From Clitoria ternatea (lineage: Eukaryota; Streptophyta; Magnoliopsida; Fabales; Fabaceae), in NCBI GenBank assembly GCA_037962975.1, contig CM075669.1:111492501-111556500 (forward strand): 64,000 bases of DNA, read 5' to 3'. Shown here piece after piece: positions 19,709 to 31,338 of this stretch. Under the pieces are notes generated by a model, which searched no databases, was not told the origin of the DNA, and saw nothing but the letters and a program-made list of their open reading frames with translations. The position numbers and the translations under genes are program-made. The first letter of the stretch is position 1. Every line of letters begins with the position of its first letter.

Positions 19709-19727
19709 ATCCCCGGCAACGGCGCCA
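19709..19727 (-). other. Primer-binding site of Calypso-like element
   Basis: On the minus strand TGGCGCCGTTGCCGGGGAT begins six bases after the LTR end. It closely matches the PBS of the Athila-like element at 28842-28860 and is the tRNA-Asp-type site reported for Athila/Calypso elements. Confidence 0.88.
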
Positions 19728-19733
19728 TTAACT

Positions 19734-21296
19734 TGGTGTGTAAAATCCTGAGTCATTAACTCGGAGGATTTATTCTCTTGGCAAGCGCACCAGTCGTTAA
19801 AATTGTAATATAATTGATCGTCCCACAGGGATTATGGTAATTACCTCAATCTTGGACTGATACAAGCTGAACCAACACAATGCACATAAGATTCATTCGG
19901 TTTTTGTTGATTTTATGCTTTCTATGTTTTTGTATTTTTCAGAGACAGTGTGAAGGATGAAATACGATTAGTAGAAAGTAGGTTAGGATTGCTTCAGTTT
20001 ACAACTTCATCAAGAATATACAATTGAGGTTCAATCAAGCTTCAGACATCAAGAGGACAATCTGTGAGTGGTTATTCCCTAATTCCTTAGGTGAAAAACA
20101 CTAATTCCTATGCATCAAACCTTAATCCCTTAAGTGCTCAACTAACATACGAATCTAATGTGAAATTGGAGGTTGAACTCTAACTATTCACCTAATTGCT
20201 AGGCCTGAATTAGTTAGAAAGCTGGAAGTTACCTAAGCTTCAACCATGATTCCTCACTGGTGAAGTTCTTCATCAGATCTGGATTTATCAATCCAGCAAA
20301 GCAGATCCACTCCTCAGCTCATTCTCCTTAAGATCTAGAAGTCAATTTCCTCAATACACCTTTAAGATTTCATCGCAAACCTTCGCAATCCTAACCTTAG
20401 GGAATTAGAAACCCATCGACATGGATTCTATCGAAGGAAGTTGAAAAGACATGGATGAGAGAATTTAGAGAGAGAAAGGAATTAGTGAGAGATTGGAAAT
20501 GGAAAATGAATCGTGTTCTATGTTGTGCTCTGTTCTTTGTCTGTCCCATTTTACAGAGTATGTACAAGTATATATATGCATCTAACTAACTAACTAACTT
20601 AACTAATCACTAAGAAAGCTTAATTAATAATTACACTAACTAAACTAATTACATAATTACACAATAAATAACTAATTACATCTCTGAACTTAAATTACTA
20701 AGGTACAAAAGCAGAAGACAAAGCAGCAGGAACAGAAATGGTGCCGAGCGTCTTTTGGAGGGAACACAGTGTTTAAATAACTGCCTTCACGCTTGAGCGT
20801 GAAAGGCTCTCGCTTGAGCGCTCAGATTATTCAGTCAGCATTCTGAATTTAAAGTATTTTTCCATCGGTGTTTTTAAAGTCTCGCATGGGTTCTTCATTC
20901 AGTATTTTGTTCCCTTTTGCGGTCGGTGTTTTGAAGTCTTTTTCAGTCGGATTTTTGAAGCCTCACTCGGATTTTTGAAATCTCGCTCGGATTTTTCTCC
21001 CTTCTCTTTTCAGCTTAAGCGCGGCTTTTTCCTGCACCAATAACAAATAATTGCCTAGCATTTGTACGCTGGCTGTCTAGTGTTTTCACGCTGAGTTAGT
21101 GAAATTTTAAATAAACATAATTTCTTAACTAATTAATGTTTTCAATCATTTTCTTACATAAATTAAACACTTTTGAAATAAATAAATAAAATACAAATTA
21201 TTAACTATTTATTAAATAATAAATCTAAACTAAACAATAATTAATGAATTATGTTAAATAAAAGGTGAAATAATTAAGTCTTTTCAAGACTTATCA
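19734..21296 (-). repeat. 5' LTR of Calypso-like element
   Basis: In element orientation it starts TGATAAGTCTTGAAAAG at 21296 and ends ACACACCA at about 19734 (19737 is also possible). U3 has a pair of CGCTTGAGCG words (starts 20790 and 20811, 21 bp apart), followed about 220 bp downstream by a TATATATA box at 20576-20569. Beyond 21296 the sequence switches abruptly to SIRE-like leader sequence, marking the insertion junction. Its partner LTR is outside the window. Confidence 0.82.
20788..20822. promoter_or_regulatory. Paired CGCTTGAGCG words in Calypso-like U3
   Basis: CACGCTTGAGCGTG (20788-20801) and CTCGCTTGAGCG (from 20809) are imperfect palindromes 21 bp apart. The spacing agrees with word pairs in other LTRs here. 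No GCATCAGG accompanies this pair. Confidence 0.5.
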
Positions 21297-21413
21297 CTCT
21301 CCTCACTCTTTCATCTCACACTACCTCTTCTTCCTTCAATCTCCCAAGCTTCAAGAGCTTCCCTCTCCATTCTCTCATTCTCGTCTTCTCTACATTGTTT
21401 CCTTTTCACGACC

Positions 21414-22516
21414 ATGTCTTCCTTACGCTCTGTCAAGAGGGCACGGTCCTCCATGGCCCCAGCTAACAACCCCTTAGACTTCTCCAGATTTTTCTCCTGT
21501 CCTAGAGACCTCTAAAATTTTATTAAGAATTTTTCTAAGGAAGACATCATCTCTCCCCACTACATCAATGAAGAAATCTTCAACCATCCGAGCTTCACCT
21601 TCACCCAAAACCTCCACCACTATAACCTTTTCCCTTTCCTCACCCTCAAGGAGGAACTTTACTATCCAGAGCTTGTTAGAGTGTTCTACTGCAACCTAAG
21701 GCTCGTAGATGGGTTGCTTAAATCCAAGGTCAAGAATGTGACCATAAGACTCACCAATGCTAGATTGGCAGAAATCTCTCTTCTTCCGCTCAATGACGCT
21801 GAATTTGTTGGACGAGATCCCGAGGACGAATGGGACTTCAATGCCATTGCTGCACGCCAATCGCTATAGAGAGCTGACCTCCCAAGGAGCAACCATAAGT
21901 TGGTAGGTCACCTTACTATGAACAACCGTCTTCTTCACTTTTTTCTAGTAAAGATATTGGTTCCTCGTGGTGGGAACTATGCTTTGGTAGAGGAGGACGA
22001 TGTTCTCCTAATGTGGGCAATGCAAAACCAAAAAATATCAATTGGGTTCAAATGCTCAAGCTGTACATGCTCCAAGTCAAACACCAGCAAAAGCTTCCCT
22101 ACGCCATCTTGCTCACTAAAATTTTTAAAGCTGTTGGAGTTGATTTGGCTGGCGAGTTATCAGAGAAGGTGCCTCCCAAAGCTTGCATTGGCACCCACCA
22201 TCTCACAAAGCTGGGCTTAATGCTTACTCATGGGGTTTGGATGTCCAAGATGGATGGACTACATGCCAATGCCCCCTATGAAGCCCCTACTGATGAACCG
22301 GTCCCTCCTCCTCCTGCACCACAAGCTGCACCAAACGTCCCCGCTGACCCCTTCGCCTCTCTCTATGCACACCTTGACCGTCGGTTCGACCAAATTGAGA
22401 ACTCTCTTCAAGAGTTTTCAATGACTGAGCAGCAACACTTTGAAATGATGCAACAATGTTATGATGAGCTGTCTCACCAGATTTCTGAGCTTCGCTTTTT
22501 TAATCCGGATAATTAG
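21414..22516 (+). pseudogene. Broken extra ORF of the older SIRE-like copy
   Basis: Starts at ATG 21414 and parallels the intact ORF at 15338-16465 along its length, including RVFYCNLRLVDG, HLTMNNRLLHFFLVK, ILLTKIFKAVGVDL and a C-terminal coiled coil ending ELRFFNPDN. Two in-frame stops (TAA 21513-21515; TAG 21867-21869) and a frameshift near 22010-22050 disable it. The end of the last segment is the TAG at 22514-22516. Comparison with the intact copy would show which residues are under constraint. Confidence 0.87.
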
Positions 22517-23002
22517 ATCCATTTTATGAGTTTTGTTGTTTTATGTTCTGCACAATTTCCATTCCTATAATTTCTCTTTCTGCTAAAATGAATAAAAGCT
22601 CTTTATTATATGTCTCTATTTGAATTATTATTTTTTGATGATTCCAAAGGGGGAGAAGTACTTGTTCATCTGCTTCCTAATAATAAGAATTGACTGCTGC
22701 AAATAAGTGATAATAACAAGTGGTTAATTTGGATAATTATCTCTAAGGCATAGATTCCTTTAGATATGGAGAGATTTGAAATACTAAGAGATAATGCAAA
22801 AAATTTGAAATATTGATTAAGAGATAATATAGAACCTGAAAATAGAGATAATGCTCAAGAGATAACAGTTTGGATAAAGTGATAACATTGTGCAGATTTT
22901 GAATATGCTTTTGCAGATAGAATTAGAAATAATAGATAAGTTATTTGAACTAACAACCCTCAAGAGATGAACACTGTTTGTCATCATCAAAAAGGGGGAG
23001 AA
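22517..23002 (+). other. 3' UTR of older SIRE-like copy
   Basis: Noncoding, AT-rich. AAAGGGGGAGAA motifs occur at 22646-22657 and just before the LTR at 22991-23002, in the same positions as in the intact element. Confidence 0.7.
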
Positions 23003-24455
23003 TGTGTTTGAATATGCTTTCAGGTTCACAGATTTTGATAATGACAAAGGAATATTGAAGAAACTCTTGGAGAAACAAGAAATAGCATCAGACCTACAAA
23101 AACACGCAGGCTAATCAATTACAACGACAAGAATAATCGATTAGGAAGCCTCTATTTGTACACTAATCGATTAAACACATGAGAATAATCGATTAGGAAG
23201 CTTCTGTTTGTACACTAATCGATTACACCAACAAGCATAATCGATTACTGAACCTCTATTTGATTTAAATGCATCAGGTATTTGAGCTAATCGATTGCAA
23301 GACATCATCTAATCGATTACAAAGCTACTGGAATAACCACTAATCGATTATATACAAGGACAATCGATCACAAAGCTGCGTAATCAAATTAAAGGCATCA
23401 GGTGCTAGTTCTAATCGATTACGAGACAAGACTTAATCGATTACCAAGGTTCTGAGTTAAAGCTAATCGATTACTATGTATAGTCTAATCGATTACAGCA
23501 CGAATTACATTGAAGAATTAAAAGTGTAATCGATTACAGCTCGAGGCGTAATCGATTACGGTAGTCCCAAAAATTGGGGAAAGTGCTTTTTAAGTGGAAA
23601 CCAACTCATTTCTCCACAGATCTCAGGCACCCATAACCTGTAACGGCTAGGAACTCCCTTATGCTCATCTCCAAGCCCTATAAATGCAAGACTCCTTCAA
23701 GCTACTCAGAGTAACACACAAATCCATTAAAAGAAAATCAATTCTTGAGTCTTGTGAGTTCTATTCTTGTATAGTTTCATTTTTCTGAAACTTAGAGCTT
23801 AAACTTATATATTCTCTCTTGTTGAGAGCTAGAAATAGTGTGAGCCTTCATTTGTATATCTACTCTATTAAGAGAGTTACTTGCTTGTAAACACTACACC
23901 AAACACAAAGGTTTTCACTTTAGGTTGAGTGGTCACAAAGGTTGGGGTTCAACCTTTGGGTATTGAGAGTTTGAGAGATTGGGTGGGTTGCCCTTGTGCT
24001 AGTGAGGATTGAGTTCTTGAGTGTGGGACACTAGGAAGCTGCAATTGCTCATAGCTTGTAATCTCTAAACTTCAATAGTGGAAATCCTTCAAGTGGGTTG
24101 CTTGAAGGCGAGACATACACCGGGGTTGGTGGAACTCGTTAAATTGGTTTGCAAGCTCTTCTCCCTTACTCTTTTACATTCATATACTACATTTTATTGA
24201 TTTGTGTTGGTTGATTGTGATTTACATACTTAAGCTTGCTTGAATTAAGTAACTTTGAATATTGTACACTAAGTGTTTGACAAATTGCCTCATCCATATT
24301 TACCTCTTGTTCTGCATTGTCTTTTGTATCTTACTTGATCTCACTTGCCTAATCTCTATACTTGTAATAAAAGAATCAAGTTCAAAGGCATTCCAAGCAA
24401 AGTTTTAAAAACTCAATTCACCCCCCTCTTGAGTATTGAGGCCACTTGAATAACA
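23003..24455 (+). repeat. 3' LTR of older SIRE-like copy
   Basis: Starts TGTGTTTGAATATG and ends CACTTGAATAACA. It holds the word array at 23112-23558 and a TATA box TATAAAT at 23679-23685. Its sequence between words differs widely from the young LTR while words and distances are kept. Confidence 0.9.
23112..23558 (+). promoter_or_regulatory. ATCGAT word array in older SIRE-like LTR
   Basis: Cores begin at 23114 (variant ATCAAT), 23136, 23166, 23188, 23218, 23240, 23290, 23312, 23343, 23363, 23414, 23436, 23466, 23488, 23529 and 23551. Distances are 22, 30, 22, 30, 22, 50, 22, 31, 20, 51, 22, 30, 22, 41, 22. GCATCAGG is at 23271 and 23395, 19 bp before the next core each time. Only the 41-bp step departs from the rule. 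Confidence 0.82.
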
Positions 24456-26403
24456 ATACCTTAATTCAAAATAATGTTTATTTTCACTAAACAGGTTCAA
24501 AATTAATAGTAACATAACATCATAAAACTTCAAGACTACATAAGTTTGAAAGAAATAAAAACCTAAAATGCGCCAGCCCTTTATTGTGCACCTTACGCTA
24601 CACGTCAGCCTCACGCGTAGCGTGGGCATGACAGTAACAGCACCTGATGCTGTTACACATTTTAAACCATTTAACCAACTTCTAACCTACCAAATTGGCC
24701 TGTTTTAGATCCGATTGCCATGAAACTTCACGGGCCATATGTTTTCCCCATTCCAGAACTGTTGGCGCCATCCGTTTGTGCAAGTTATGTGCAAAATGCA
24801 GATTTACTCAATTAGGTGCAAAACTCTTGCACCAAACCTCCTAAATGGATTCCAATTGTGTCAAAGCTAATGCACACATATTCTAAATGTCCTAGAGGAC
24901 CTATCGGTACCTTCCAGGGGTCTTTCTTAATTTCATCTCTATTCACTATATGCATAACCTTTAAATCAATCAAACATCAATCATATCACGCACACACATC
25001 AATCATGCATCGTTCAGCACCTGCCCATAGCATTCATCATTCACGTACATTGGCTCCGTGCCACATTTCATACCATGCACATTAAACACATTATCATAAT
25101 TAATTCATCACATTACACACCATGACAATCTATTGTTATTACACTCCTAAGCATGCACTTTTATATATTACATTCATTCATTCATTCCCATTCCTTGGCA
25201 TCAATCTTCCACTTGGTGCACCTCCGCGGTATTAGCATTATCCCTGTCATTGGTCACTAAAATGGAACAACAACAAGGGTAATTGTTTGGAATATCATAA
25301 TTAATATAGAATGAAATAATAGACCTAATAATACCTACAATTTACATCATGAAATGATTTCCTCCAATTCCCTGCACTCATTCATATAAGTGTGCATAAA
25401 TATATATACTCATATACCAGCCATCTCTTTTCATAATTCCCTATTTCACAACCACACACATATGTATATCATTTCAAGGTGGAAATATCACACACGCATA
25501 TAAATATTACTTTCATCATTCAAATCATTGTTCACATCAATTAAAGTAGTTATTCAATTTCATAAATAACTCCATCAAGATAATTCTTTATCAAACAATA
25601 ATATAATCACATTTAACATACTTATAAAATTATATTAATTATATTTAACCACTCTATATTGTCCCCAATATTTTCTAAATAATTGCTAAGCTTCCCGAAG
25701 CTATCATATCATCAAATCCTAATTAATTATGACCCGAACACCCCCTTACCTCGATTCCAAGCTTCCACAATTTGCTCGAGGTATCGGTTGCGTCTTTTGG
25801 TCACTTGATTCACTGCTCCACCTCTGAATCCGATGCCCACTTCGCCGCTCGCTTGACCAATGCTCGTTCCGGCACCTATAGTTACCGAACCACTAAACCA
25901 ATTAGTATATTTCCTTCCTCACACTTCCAAACTCATTACCCAAGCCTTTCAACTAACTAAAACTCAGAATCAAAACCCCCAATCATCACATGCATACTTA
26001 GATCCATGAGAGGGAGAGGAAGAAACTAGAAATTAAAGATCCCACATGCCTTACCTTGGTTCCAATTGCCCAAAACCTTAAGAATCCACAAGTCCCAGCA
26101 GAAACGCCTCAGAGGAGAAGAAAATAAAAGAGAAAAGGTTCTGCTCGAACTATTTTGCATGCCTCGATTTTAAACTGATCACGACGCTAATGCTACGCAT
26201 CCCATTGGCGCTACGCATCAACTTATTAATTCCTACCTAACACTACGTGTCCCATTGGCGCTACACGTCAGGGTCCTGATGCCATTTTCCTAAAATTCCA
26301 TTTTCCACTTAATTCCTTATATATATTATTATAATTATAACCCAAATAATATATTTATTTATTTCCATTTATTTTCTAATATTAAAACATCAAGGATGTT
26401 ACA
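24456..26403 (-). repeat. LTR fragment of the TGTAACATCC class (gypsy, unclassified)
   Basis: On the minus strand it begins TGTAACATCCTTGATG at 26403; the left part was displaced by the SIRE-like insertion at 24455. A segment near 24690-24770 matches 54790-54860 in the opposite orientation, tying it to the solo LTR at 42665-56270. Words of the ACGCGTAGCGT type lie at 26180-26270 and 24580-24625, each next to GCATCAGG on the minus strand (26275-26282, 24643-24650). No coding sequence is supported; the 24816-25085 frame is low complexity. The flank CTGGG (26404-26408) is the expected target duplication copy. Confidence 0.65.
26180..26282 (-). promoter_or_regulatory. GCATCAGG plus ACGTGTAGCGC words
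   Basis: On the minus strand GCATCAGG (26282-26275) is followed four bases later by TGACGTGTAGCGCCA, then by an ACACGTAGTGT variant and ATGCGTAGC words. The same TGACGYGTAGCGCCA string follows GCATCAGG in the Athila-like LTR at 27501, although the two LTRs are otherwise unlike. Confidence 0.55.
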
Positions 26404-26420
26404 CTGGGTCACAGGTTCCA

Positions 26421-27258
26421 ATGAGAGGGGTAGGGGGAAAAGGACAAAGAGTGTCTTCTAAGCCCTGTGGAATTACTTGGGTTACTAGGGACTTAGATGA
26501 GGAAAGCAGCGCTGAGTTATATGTTTCTAAAGATGTACACTTTTACAACAATGTAAGCGGTTTTAAACACATCATAACGACAATGGACACTGAGGAAGGC
26601 AAGGAAAAGGTGGTAAAAATAGTGTCGGGGTACTTGTTATTACCCATCGCATCAACCGGAGAGGTTGCTAGAAGAAAACCCTTATATGTGGGTTCAATGG
26701 GAAATCATGCCTGCGCGAATAGAGGTGGATAGAGCTTAAATGAATGATGTACTCTAGGGAGAAATATAATCAATGGTATACCGTACTGCCACCTCAAATA
26801 TAAGATCGTATTTGCCACGTTCCGGGGAAAGGACAATCTACATGTACGAGATGCTATTTACCCATCTTGGGGTACGTTTCCCCTTAACCAAGTTTGAAAT
26901 AGAGGTGCTCTACTTTCTAGATTGTGCCCTCACTCAACTTCATCCCAACGGGTGGGGATGGGTGCAGATCTTGGAAGTGATGAGGGAAAACTTTAACTTC
27001 ATCCCCACTGTCGTAATGTTCTTCTATTATTGTCGAGTCCTTTGAAGGGCCAACAAGGATGACGACTTAACTGTTAGGGAATCCCTCTTGGTATTCGTAG
27101 CGGGAAAAACAAGGATTCCCAAAGGATTTGTAAAGCACCGTGTTTCAAAGCATAAGACAAACAAAAAAATTTACGTTTTAGGATTACCTCTTGTAGAAAA
27201 AACCGAAGCAGTTTTAGCTTCGCCCTTTAGGAGTCCACACGAGCACTCCCACCAGAAT
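26421..27258 (+). pseudogene. Decayed Tat-type extra ORF (N-terminal half)
   Basis: An ATG at 26421 opens a frame of 103 codons, and a further segment at 26773-27045 reads IYMYEMLFTHLGVRFPLTKF and LTQLHPNGWGW. This closely parallels IYMYDILFTQLGVRFPLNKF and PSQLHPNGWGI in the Tat-like element at 45539 on. Both match the 'putative gypsy type transposon' (Transposase_28) domain found in extra ORFs of Tat elements. Stops and frameshifts are frequent. A copia-like LTR begins at 27259; the coiled-coil C-terminal half lies beyond it at 41942-42610. Confidence 0.75.
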
Positions 27259-27265
27259 TGCTACA

Positions 27266-27270
27266 CCTGC
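27266..27270. repeat. Target site duplication CCTGC, left copy
   Basis: CCTGC before the left LTR start TGATGATGCATG matches 40837-40841 after the right LTR end. Confidence 0.92.
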
Positions 27271-28836
27271 TGATGATGCATGATTTATCCTTAATTCCTT
27301 GCTTTAAATGTGTATAATTTGCCATTGATAATTGTGTAATATTATGCATTTTAACACATTTTCATAATTCAAGCTTTATTTAATATTTGATCTTAAAATA
27401 AATTAGGGGATAATCTTTAAATGGAAATAATAAATCTTACTTGATTTCCCTTATATTGTAGTGAATAACTGAGGTTGCAATTGGGAAATTATGAAGTTGA
27501 GCATCAGGGCTGACGCGTAGCGCCAGTACCATGCGTAGCATGAGACCTCAAGAGCTGACGCGTAGCGTCAAGCCTACGCGTCACGTCAACAGTGACGAGG
27601 ATCCCATTAACAGGCTGTGTGCAACTTTAGAAGTGGGGGATTTATTTATATTAAACACATATTGGCCAATCCACTATAGACATACGGCACTATCTCAGTG
27701 GGGAACATGCAGCACAAGTGTCTAAGCATTATTGAAGAATTATTGGAGAAAATAATGTATTCTGAGTCAGAAAACCTCACGCGTAGCCTCACAACTACGC
27801 GTAGCGTGGAAGCAAATTCGCAACCCTGACGCGTAGCGTCCGCGTTAGCAAGAGACCTTTACCTTTGCTTTCACTATAAATAGGACCAATGCCAAAGGCT
27901 TCAAACACACCATTCCTCCAGCATATTCATTCGGAGTAACAGAGGTACAAAGCCTCTAGGAGGAAATTCTTCTCTCCTATTCCGGGTTTAATCTTTCTTT
28001 TTAGTTTGTTTTAGTTATGAAGGGCTAAAACCCTTAGATTGATTTTCTTGGAGGTTAATGTAATGTTATTTTTGAGGTTTTGATTTTTAATACGTTTCCT
28101 TGTTATTAATCTCTTCATAATTCTAGCTCAATTATTTAATGTCTTTATTGTTTAATTAAGTTGTATGCTTAATCAATTTAATTATACAGTTAGAATTGAA
28201 TAAGAATTATATTAAGATAGATTAAGAAATATACATGCTTAATGAATGTTTCAAAATCAATCTTGATAGTTGTGGTTTGCTTAATTCCATAACATTGAAG
28301 TTAGATTATGTATGTAGGCGATGTTCTATATATGTTCAATAATTCCTAGAATTTAAAATCTTGACTCCTTTTGCTTAATTAGGATGCTTGATTAAAATCT
28401 TCATTTTTTATTCGAATGAAAGTAAAGGAATTATGAATTAAAAGACGCTTAGTTGATTAATTCAAATTGAACTAAGAGATCAATAATAAGGAAAATGTAT
28501 AGAATTCTTTTCAAATCCAAGGATAAAATAAATTGCAATACTCCAAGAAAATCAACCGTTTGTTAATTATTTGTTTCATACTTATTCTATATTCTAGTAT
28601 TCTGTATTAAATCTTTTATGACAATCAAACGAACCCCCCATTGTATGCTTGTTGAACTTCTATCTGTAAAAATAAATTTTGTTTGTTAAATTTTAGTTTC
28701 TTAAAAATTAGTTAAAGACTTGATTTTCCTAGATTTTTGTGTTGATCTTCGAGAGAACGACCTAGGTTGACACCCTAGTACTACATTAATTAATTTTAAT
28801 GTACTAATTTGACGGGGCCATGATAGCCTCACGTCA
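27271..28836 (+). repeat. 5' LTR of Athila-like element
   Basis: Begins TGATGATGCATGATTT and ends CCTCACGTCA. U3 has GCATCAGG (27501-27508), two clusters of GCGTAGC words (27512-27580 and 27778-27848) and a TATAAATA box at 27875-27882. Part of this sequence gives short frames (27531-27725) that recur in the other LTR and are not genes. Confidence 0.93.
27501..27848 (+). promoter_or_regulatory. GCATCAGG plus GACGCGTAGCGTC words in U3
   Basis: After GCATCAGG (27501), CGTAG cores begin at 27516, 27534 and 27561, with a reversed core at 27574. A second cluster has cores at 27782, 27800 and 27832. Full words read GACGCGTAGCGTC, an inverted repeat GACGC/GCGTC with a 3-base loop. TATAAATA is 27 bp after the second cluster. 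The equivalent words in the 3' LTR (39500 on) have several C/T changes. Confidence 0.6.
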
Positions 28837-28841
28837 AATTT

Positions 28842-28860
28842 TGGCGCCGCAGCCGGGGAT
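28842..28860 (+). other. Primer-binding site of Athila-like element
   Basis: TGGCGCCGCAGCCGGGGAT starts five bases after the LTR end and matches the Calypso-like PBS at all but a few bases. Confidence 0.9.
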
Positions 28861-28997
28861 CAATGATCTTTAGGAAAATTGTTGTTTTAAATTAATTTCT
28901 TAAAAAAAATTATTTGTTTGTTTGTTTTATTTTATTTCTTTTGTATGATTTAGGATTCTTGTGATATATTGCTCATTATCATGAAATATCTTGTTGT

Positions 28998-30491
28998 ATG
29001 CTATGTATGACTAGAAGAACTTTTGGGCATTTATATTCATTTGATCCTGAAATTGATAGAACTTTTTATAGATTAATTAGGGAAGCTAGATTTAATAATA
29101 ATTTTGTTAATATTGATAGTGATAGTATTTCATCTGAATCTGTAGAAAATAATTCTGAAAATTTTTCTGATATGGCTGGACCTCGTGAGAGAACTCTTAG
29201 AGAATTAGCTGCACCCGAATTCACATACGAAAGTTTACGTATTCAATATCCTGAAGAGGATGTCCCTTTTATGCTTAAGACCGGACTTATACACTTGTTG
29301 CCTAAGTTTTATGGTCTTGCGGGTGAAGATCCGCACAAACACCTCAAAGAATTCCACATTGTGTGTTCCACAATGAAACCCCAAAACGTTCAAGAAAACC
29401 ATGTCTATCTTAAAGCGTTTCCTCATTCTTTAGAGGGTGTTGCTAAGGATTGGCTCTACTACCTTGCTCCAAGATCAATCACAAGTTGGAATGACTTAAA
29501 GAAAATGTTCTTGGAAAAGTTCTTTCCTGCCTCTAGAACTACTGTAATCCGGAAGGACATATCTAGAATTAGGCAACTCTTTGGAGAAAGTCTTTATGAG
29601 TATTGGGAAAGATTCATGAAAATCTGTGCAAGTTGCCCTCACCATCAAATTTCTAAACAACTTCTTCTTCAGTACTTCTATGAAGGTCTGCACCACGTTG
29701 ATCGCAACATGATAGACGCGGCAAGTGGAGGAGCTTTAGGAGATATGACTGCTGCTAAAGCAAGGAACTTGATTGAAAAGATGGCATCTAATTCTCAACA
29801 ATTCAGTATGAGAAATGATGCTTTCAAAAGTTCATATGATTCAAATTCTAGTGCATCTGGCATTAAACTAGAGAGTAAACTTGACGCTCTCACCACTCTA
29901 GTCACATAATTGGCAGTAAACCAAAAATCCATGACTGCTAAAGTGTGTGGCATCTGTACTTCACAAGAGCACCCCACTGATCGTTGTCCTTCTCTACAAG
30001 AAAAGGGTAATCATAATCCCCAAGCCTATGCAGCTAATATCTACCATGATAGACCTCCACAACAACAACAACAACATAACCATGACCTTTCCACCAATAG
30101 ATACAATCCAGGTTGGAGAAACCATCCAAACTTGAGATGGGTTAACCAACAACAAAATCCCCAACCTCCATTTCAAAATAATGCACCAACCTTCCAAAGA
30201 CCTACACCTCAACCATCCACAAGTGGCCCTTCTTTGGAAGAACTGGTGAAACAAATGGCTGCACAAAACTTGGAGTATCAACAGAGGAATGATGCCACCA
30301 TCCAAAGTTTAAGCAACCAAATTGGGCAATTGGATTCATCATTGAACCAATTACAATCTCAGAACTCTGACAAGTTACCCTCTCAACTAACTGCAAATCC
30401 AAGAAACGTGAGCGCAATTCAGTTAAGATCAGGTAAGAACCTCGAAGCACCTATACCCAAGGAACTTGAGAACAAACAGATGTGCCTATAA
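28998..30491 (+). pseudogene. gag: Gag of Athila-like element, one internal stop
   Basis: From ATG 28998 one frame runs to 30491 with a single TAA at 29907-29909. The core has FYGLAGEDPHKHLKEFH, AFPHSLEGVAKDWLYYL, SITSWNDLKKMFLEKFFP and CPHHQI, the Retrotrans_gag pattern. After the stop an intact zinc knuckle CGICTSQEHPTDRC, a Gln/Pro/Asn-rich stretch, a coiled coil (NQIGQLDSSLNQLQSQ) and the gag end motif IQLRSGK follow. The frame ends at TAA 30489-30491 and protease continues in another frame. Confidence 0.9.
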
Positions 30492-30604
30492 CAGTTGAGA
30501 ATGGTGTACCTTCTTTAAGCACAAGCAAGTCTGAGATGCAACCGCCCTAAATCCCACCTCATATCCCTCTTCCTTTCCCACCAAAAGTAATTCCAAGTAA
30601 GAAG

Positions 30605-31338
30605 ATGGAAGAAGTGGACAAAGAAATTTCGGATACTATTAGGAGAGTGGAAGTAAATATACCTCTTCTTGATGCAATCAAGCAAATTCCCAAGTATGCT
30701 AAATTTCTGAAGGAGTTGTGTACTCACAAGAGGAGACTCAAGGGAAATGAAAGAATAAGCATAGGAAGGAATGTTTCTGCACTGCTTGGTAAGGAAGTTC
30801 TGAATATTCCTGAAAAATGCAAGGATCCAGGTACGTTCACTATACCCTGTATCATAGGCAACAACAAATTTAAAAATTGTATGTTAGATTTAGGAGCTTC
30901 AATAAATGTGATGCCTATGTCTATTTTCAAATCTCTGTCTCTTGGGAATTTACAACCTACTGGTATAGTTATTCAACTAGCCAATAGAAGTACTGCTTAC
31001 CCTGCTGGAGTCATAGAGGATGTTTTGGTTCAGGTAGAACAACTTATTTTCCCTGCTGACTTTTTCGTACTTGATATGGAAGAAGGTATGTCTCAAATTC
31101 CTGTTCCTATCATTTTGGGAAGACCATTTTTTAAAACAGCCCGAACCAAAAAAGATGTTCATTCTGGAACCCTCTCTATGGAATTTGGTGACACTAGAGT
31201 TCAGTTCAATATTCTTGATGCCATGAAATACCCAACTAAAGATTATTTTGTTTTTCATATTGATATAATGGATGAATTAATTTGTGAATATCTTTCTGAT
31301 ATCTCTCAAAATGTTGATTTGGAATGCATGGATGATTT
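30605..31338 (+). pseudogene. pol: Protease region of Athila-like pol, cut by solo LTR
   Basis: The frame includes IKQIPKYAKFLKELC (gag-pol linker), active site MLDLGASINVMP, PADFFVLDME and PIILGRPFFKTA. It is open up to the insertion point at 31338. The coding continues at 34767 in a different frame. The short reading of the frame past 31339 is LTR sequence. The protease core itself is free of stops. Confidence 0.88.

Larger units (their letters stand above)
1..21296 (-). mobile_element. Calypso/Athila-type Ty3-gypsy element, 3' LTR outside window, interrupted by a copia element
   Basis: Reading on the minus strand from 21296 down, the order is 5' LTR, primer-binding site, gag, protease, reverse transcriptase, RNase H, integrase, an env-position ORF and a long noncoding tail. 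This order plus the PBS core TGGCGCCGTTGCCGGGGAT is typical of the Athila/Calypso lineage of legumes. The element is interrupted at 8452-18432 by a younger copia element. Every coding segment carries stops or frameshifts, so this copy is dead. Its high-coordinate end abuts the middle of a SIRE-like 3' region (21297 on), so it inserted into that older element. The 3' LTR lies left of position 1, so neither its age nor its target duplication can be read. Lineage follows from the PBS and gene order; Calypso specifically is inference. Confidence 0.88.
21297..24455 (+). mobile_element. 3' part of an older SIRE-like copia element
   Basis: Contains the leader and broken extra ORF (21414-22516), a 3' UTR with polypurine motifs, and a 1453-bp 3' LTR (23003-24455). 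The 5' part would lie left of the window, on the other side of the Calypso-like element that inserted here. It is clearly related to the intact element at 8452-18432 but considerably diverged in LTR and ORF. The base after the LTR end begins ATACC, the expected right copy of its target duplication; the left copy is not visible. Confidence 0.87.

Noticed and set aside
27531..27725. 64-codon frame in the Athila-like LTR, repeated at 39539-39724
   Set aside because: LTR sequence, no domain, and substitutions show no coding pattern.
30515..30727. Minus-strand frame over gag-pol linker
   Set aside because: Shadow of the sense frame that holds protease motifs.
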